Below are positions 21,299 through 22,423 of a DNA stretch of 22,423 nucleotides, in pieces. A program made the translations under genes and the position numbers. The notes beneath the pieces were generated by a model that ran no database searches, had not been told where the DNA came from, and worked only from the letters and a program-made list of their open reading frames with translations. Origin of the DNA: Phocaeicola_A sp964432715 (GTDB taxonomy: Bacteria > Bacteroidota > Bacteroidia > Bacteroidales > Bacteroidaceae); NCBI GenBank assembly GCA_964432715.1, contig CAYSOW010000028.1, forward strand, positions 1 through 22,423, given 5' to 3'. How positions within the stretch are numbered: the first letter of the stretch is position 1; each line of letters begins with the position of its first letter.

Positions 21299-22423
21299 AT
21301 GAAACACATTGCTTTTTGGTTGACCCTTTTTAACTGCATGGCGGCAGTGCTTCCCACGATGGCTCAGTCCATCGTGGAGCGCACTGACACGATTCAGGAA
21401 GTGGTGGTGACCGGTACCGGTACCCTCCACCGACTGAAGGATGTGCCTGTGCAGACCGAGGTGATTTCTCGGAAGATGCTCGACAGCTATGCCGGGCGCT
21501 CGCTGGAGGATATGCTGGGCGGGCTTTGCTCTTCGCTGGGATTCAGTCCCGGCGACATGGGTAGCAACTTGCAACTCAACGGTATGAGCAACGATTACGT
21601 GCTCATCTTGGTTGACGGCAAGCGTATGAACGGTGACATCGGCGGACAAAATGACTTGCAGATGATTAACCCCGATAAGGTGGATCACATCGAGATTGTG
21701 AAGGGGGCTTCCTCTTCGCTCTACGGCTCGGATGCCATTGCCGGTGTGATTAATATCGTGATGAAGAAGAACCGCGACCCTCTGTCGGTGACCAACCGCA
21801 CGCGGGTGGGCGAACACGGCGACCTCACCGAGTCGTTCTCTCTGGCTTGGAAGCACAAGAAGTGGAACTCTCTCACCGACTACAATGTGCGCCACACTGA
21901 TGGCTGGCAGAACACGGATAAGGAGTATTATCACTATGATCTGCTGGACGGTAGTGTGACTCGCACGGTCAGTCGCTCCACCAATCATACTTTGAGTGAA
22001 CACCTGGAGTATGCGGCCAACCGACGCCTTACGCTTAAGGCTGACGGTTCGTTCTATCAGAAGTGGATTAACCGTGCTCACGGCAATTACCAATACAACC
22101 GTTACGATTTCTATTACCGTAACTTCAGTCTGGCTGCCGGTGGTAAGTATCAGTTGCAAGGGCGTGATTATCTGCAGTTTGATGCTTCGTACGACAAGTA
22201 CAACTATTACTTCGACTATACGGAGGTGGAGACTACGGACTTTGTGAACGCCGAGGGGCAGTCGCTGACTTACTATCCCGGTATGCGTATCTTGCAGACT
22301 TCGCAACAGAAGGCGATGGTCAGTGCCAAGGGGGTCTTCTACTTTGGCGATACGCACGTGATGAATGCCGGTGTGGAGTATATGTGGGACAAACTGCAGT
22401 CGCCTACTCGTATGGTGACGGGC
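21299..22423 (+). CDS. Second TonB-dependent receptor, BtuB/FepA-like (3' truncated by window end)
   Basis: The first 375 codons of a second outer membrane receptor; the frame is still open at the last base. It has a signal peptide (MKHIAFWLTLFNCMAAVLPTMAQ), a TonB-box-like IQEVVVTGTG (32-41) and a plug domain to about 156 with QLNGMSNDYVLILVDGKRM and ASSSLYGSDAIAGVINIV. The start of the barrel follows, rich in alternating Tyr/Asp strands. The plug is clearly related to, but well diverged from, that of the first receptor (shared NDY/SDY-hLILV-GK and LYGSDAI-GV-NI), so this is a paralogue rather than a recent duplicate. It lies 12 bases after the first gene and should be co-regulated by the riboswitch. 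It may recognise a different corrinoid, or work with a different surface lipoprotein; this is inference. Confidence 0.85.
   Translation, partial: MKHIAFWLTLFNCMAAVLPTMAQSIVERTDTIQEVVVTGTGTLHRLKDVPVQTEVISRKMLDSYAGRSLEDMLGGLCSSLGFSPGDMGSNLQLNGMSNDYVLILVDGKRMNGDIGGQNDLQMINPDKVDHIEIVKGASSSLYGSDAIAGVINIVMKKNRDPLSVTNRTRVGEHGDLTESFSLAWKHKKWNSLTDYNVRHTDGWQNTDKEYYHYDLLDGSVTRTVSRSTNHTLSEHLEYAANRRLTLKADGSFYQKWINRAHGNYQYNRYDFYYRNFSLAAGGKYQLQGRDYLQFDASYDKYNYYFDYTEVETTDFVNAEGQSLTYYPGMRILQTSQQKAMVSAKGVFYFGDTHVMNAGVEYMWDKLQSPTRMVTG

Noticed and set aside
21158..22357. 399-codon minus-strand open frame spanning both receptor genes
   Set aside because: It crosses two well-supported plus-strand genes and has no domain; a shadow frame.

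Overview
The window looks like a chromosomal segment of a Bacteroidales bacterium, most likely Bacteroidaceae (Bacteroides or a close relative). The reasons are: repeated promoters of the Bacteroides type (TTTG, 18-20 bases, then TAnnTTTG); lineage-typical genes (a PUR/DUF3276 protein, a DUF5606 protein, a long NusB, a CTC-type L25, a YbbR-YajC-NusB cluster); weak use of Shine-Dalgarno sites; and TonB-dependent receptors behind a cobalamin riboswitch. Species cannot be fixed from sequence reading alone. Most of the window is housekeeping sequence. The less ordinary parts are 9.9-12.9 kb and 17.0-22.4 kb.

Layout. (1) 18-4793, minus strand: one probable operon sppA - lpxK - punA - thiL (membrane protease, lipid A kinase, purine nucleoside phosphorylase, thiamine-phosphate kinase), driven by a promoter just upstream of sppA. 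lpxK and punA overlap by 62 bases. (2) 4829-7564, minus strand: alaS with its own terminator. Its promoter is interleaved with the divergent promoter of an M23 peptidase gene and a MerR-type regulator (7646-9001, plus). (3) 8998-9843, minus: prmA, convergent with the merR gene, with overlapping stop codons. (4) 9885-12989: a divergent regulatory region followed by a two-gene plus-strand unit. The first gene encodes a secreted protein with a Trp/Tyr/Gly-rich core and a Gly/Ser/Arg-rich tail, interrupted by a 100-N assembly gap. The second encodes a FadL/OmpP1-type outer membrane barrel. A strong, probably bidirectional terminator closes the unit. (5) 13029-16529, minus: nusB - yajC - ybbR-like - coaE, then a DUF5606 gene with its own promoter. 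(6) 16611-18910, plus: a DUF3276 (PUR) gene, then rplY - pth - S4-domain gene ending at a strong hairpin terminator. The rplY control region is crowded with palindromes and a 12-base direct repeat. (7) 18908-22423, plus: a promoter, a cobalamin riboswitch, a 152-base leader, and two tandem BtuB-like TonB-dependent receptor genes. The second gene runs off the end of the window.

How the genes fit together. Region 1 joins envelope biogenesis with nucleotide and cofactor salvage. Regions 2, 3, 5 and 6 are mainly translation, cofactor and secretion functions. Region 7 is a B12-repressible corrinoid uptake locus. No tRNA, rRNA, CRISPR array, insertion sequence, prophage or obvious defence system was seen. 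Candidates for undescribed biology are the Trp-rich secreted protein with its FadL-type partner, the dense rplY regulatory region, the acidic Phe/Asp tail on the S4 protein, and the Asp substitution in the purine-binding site of PunA.
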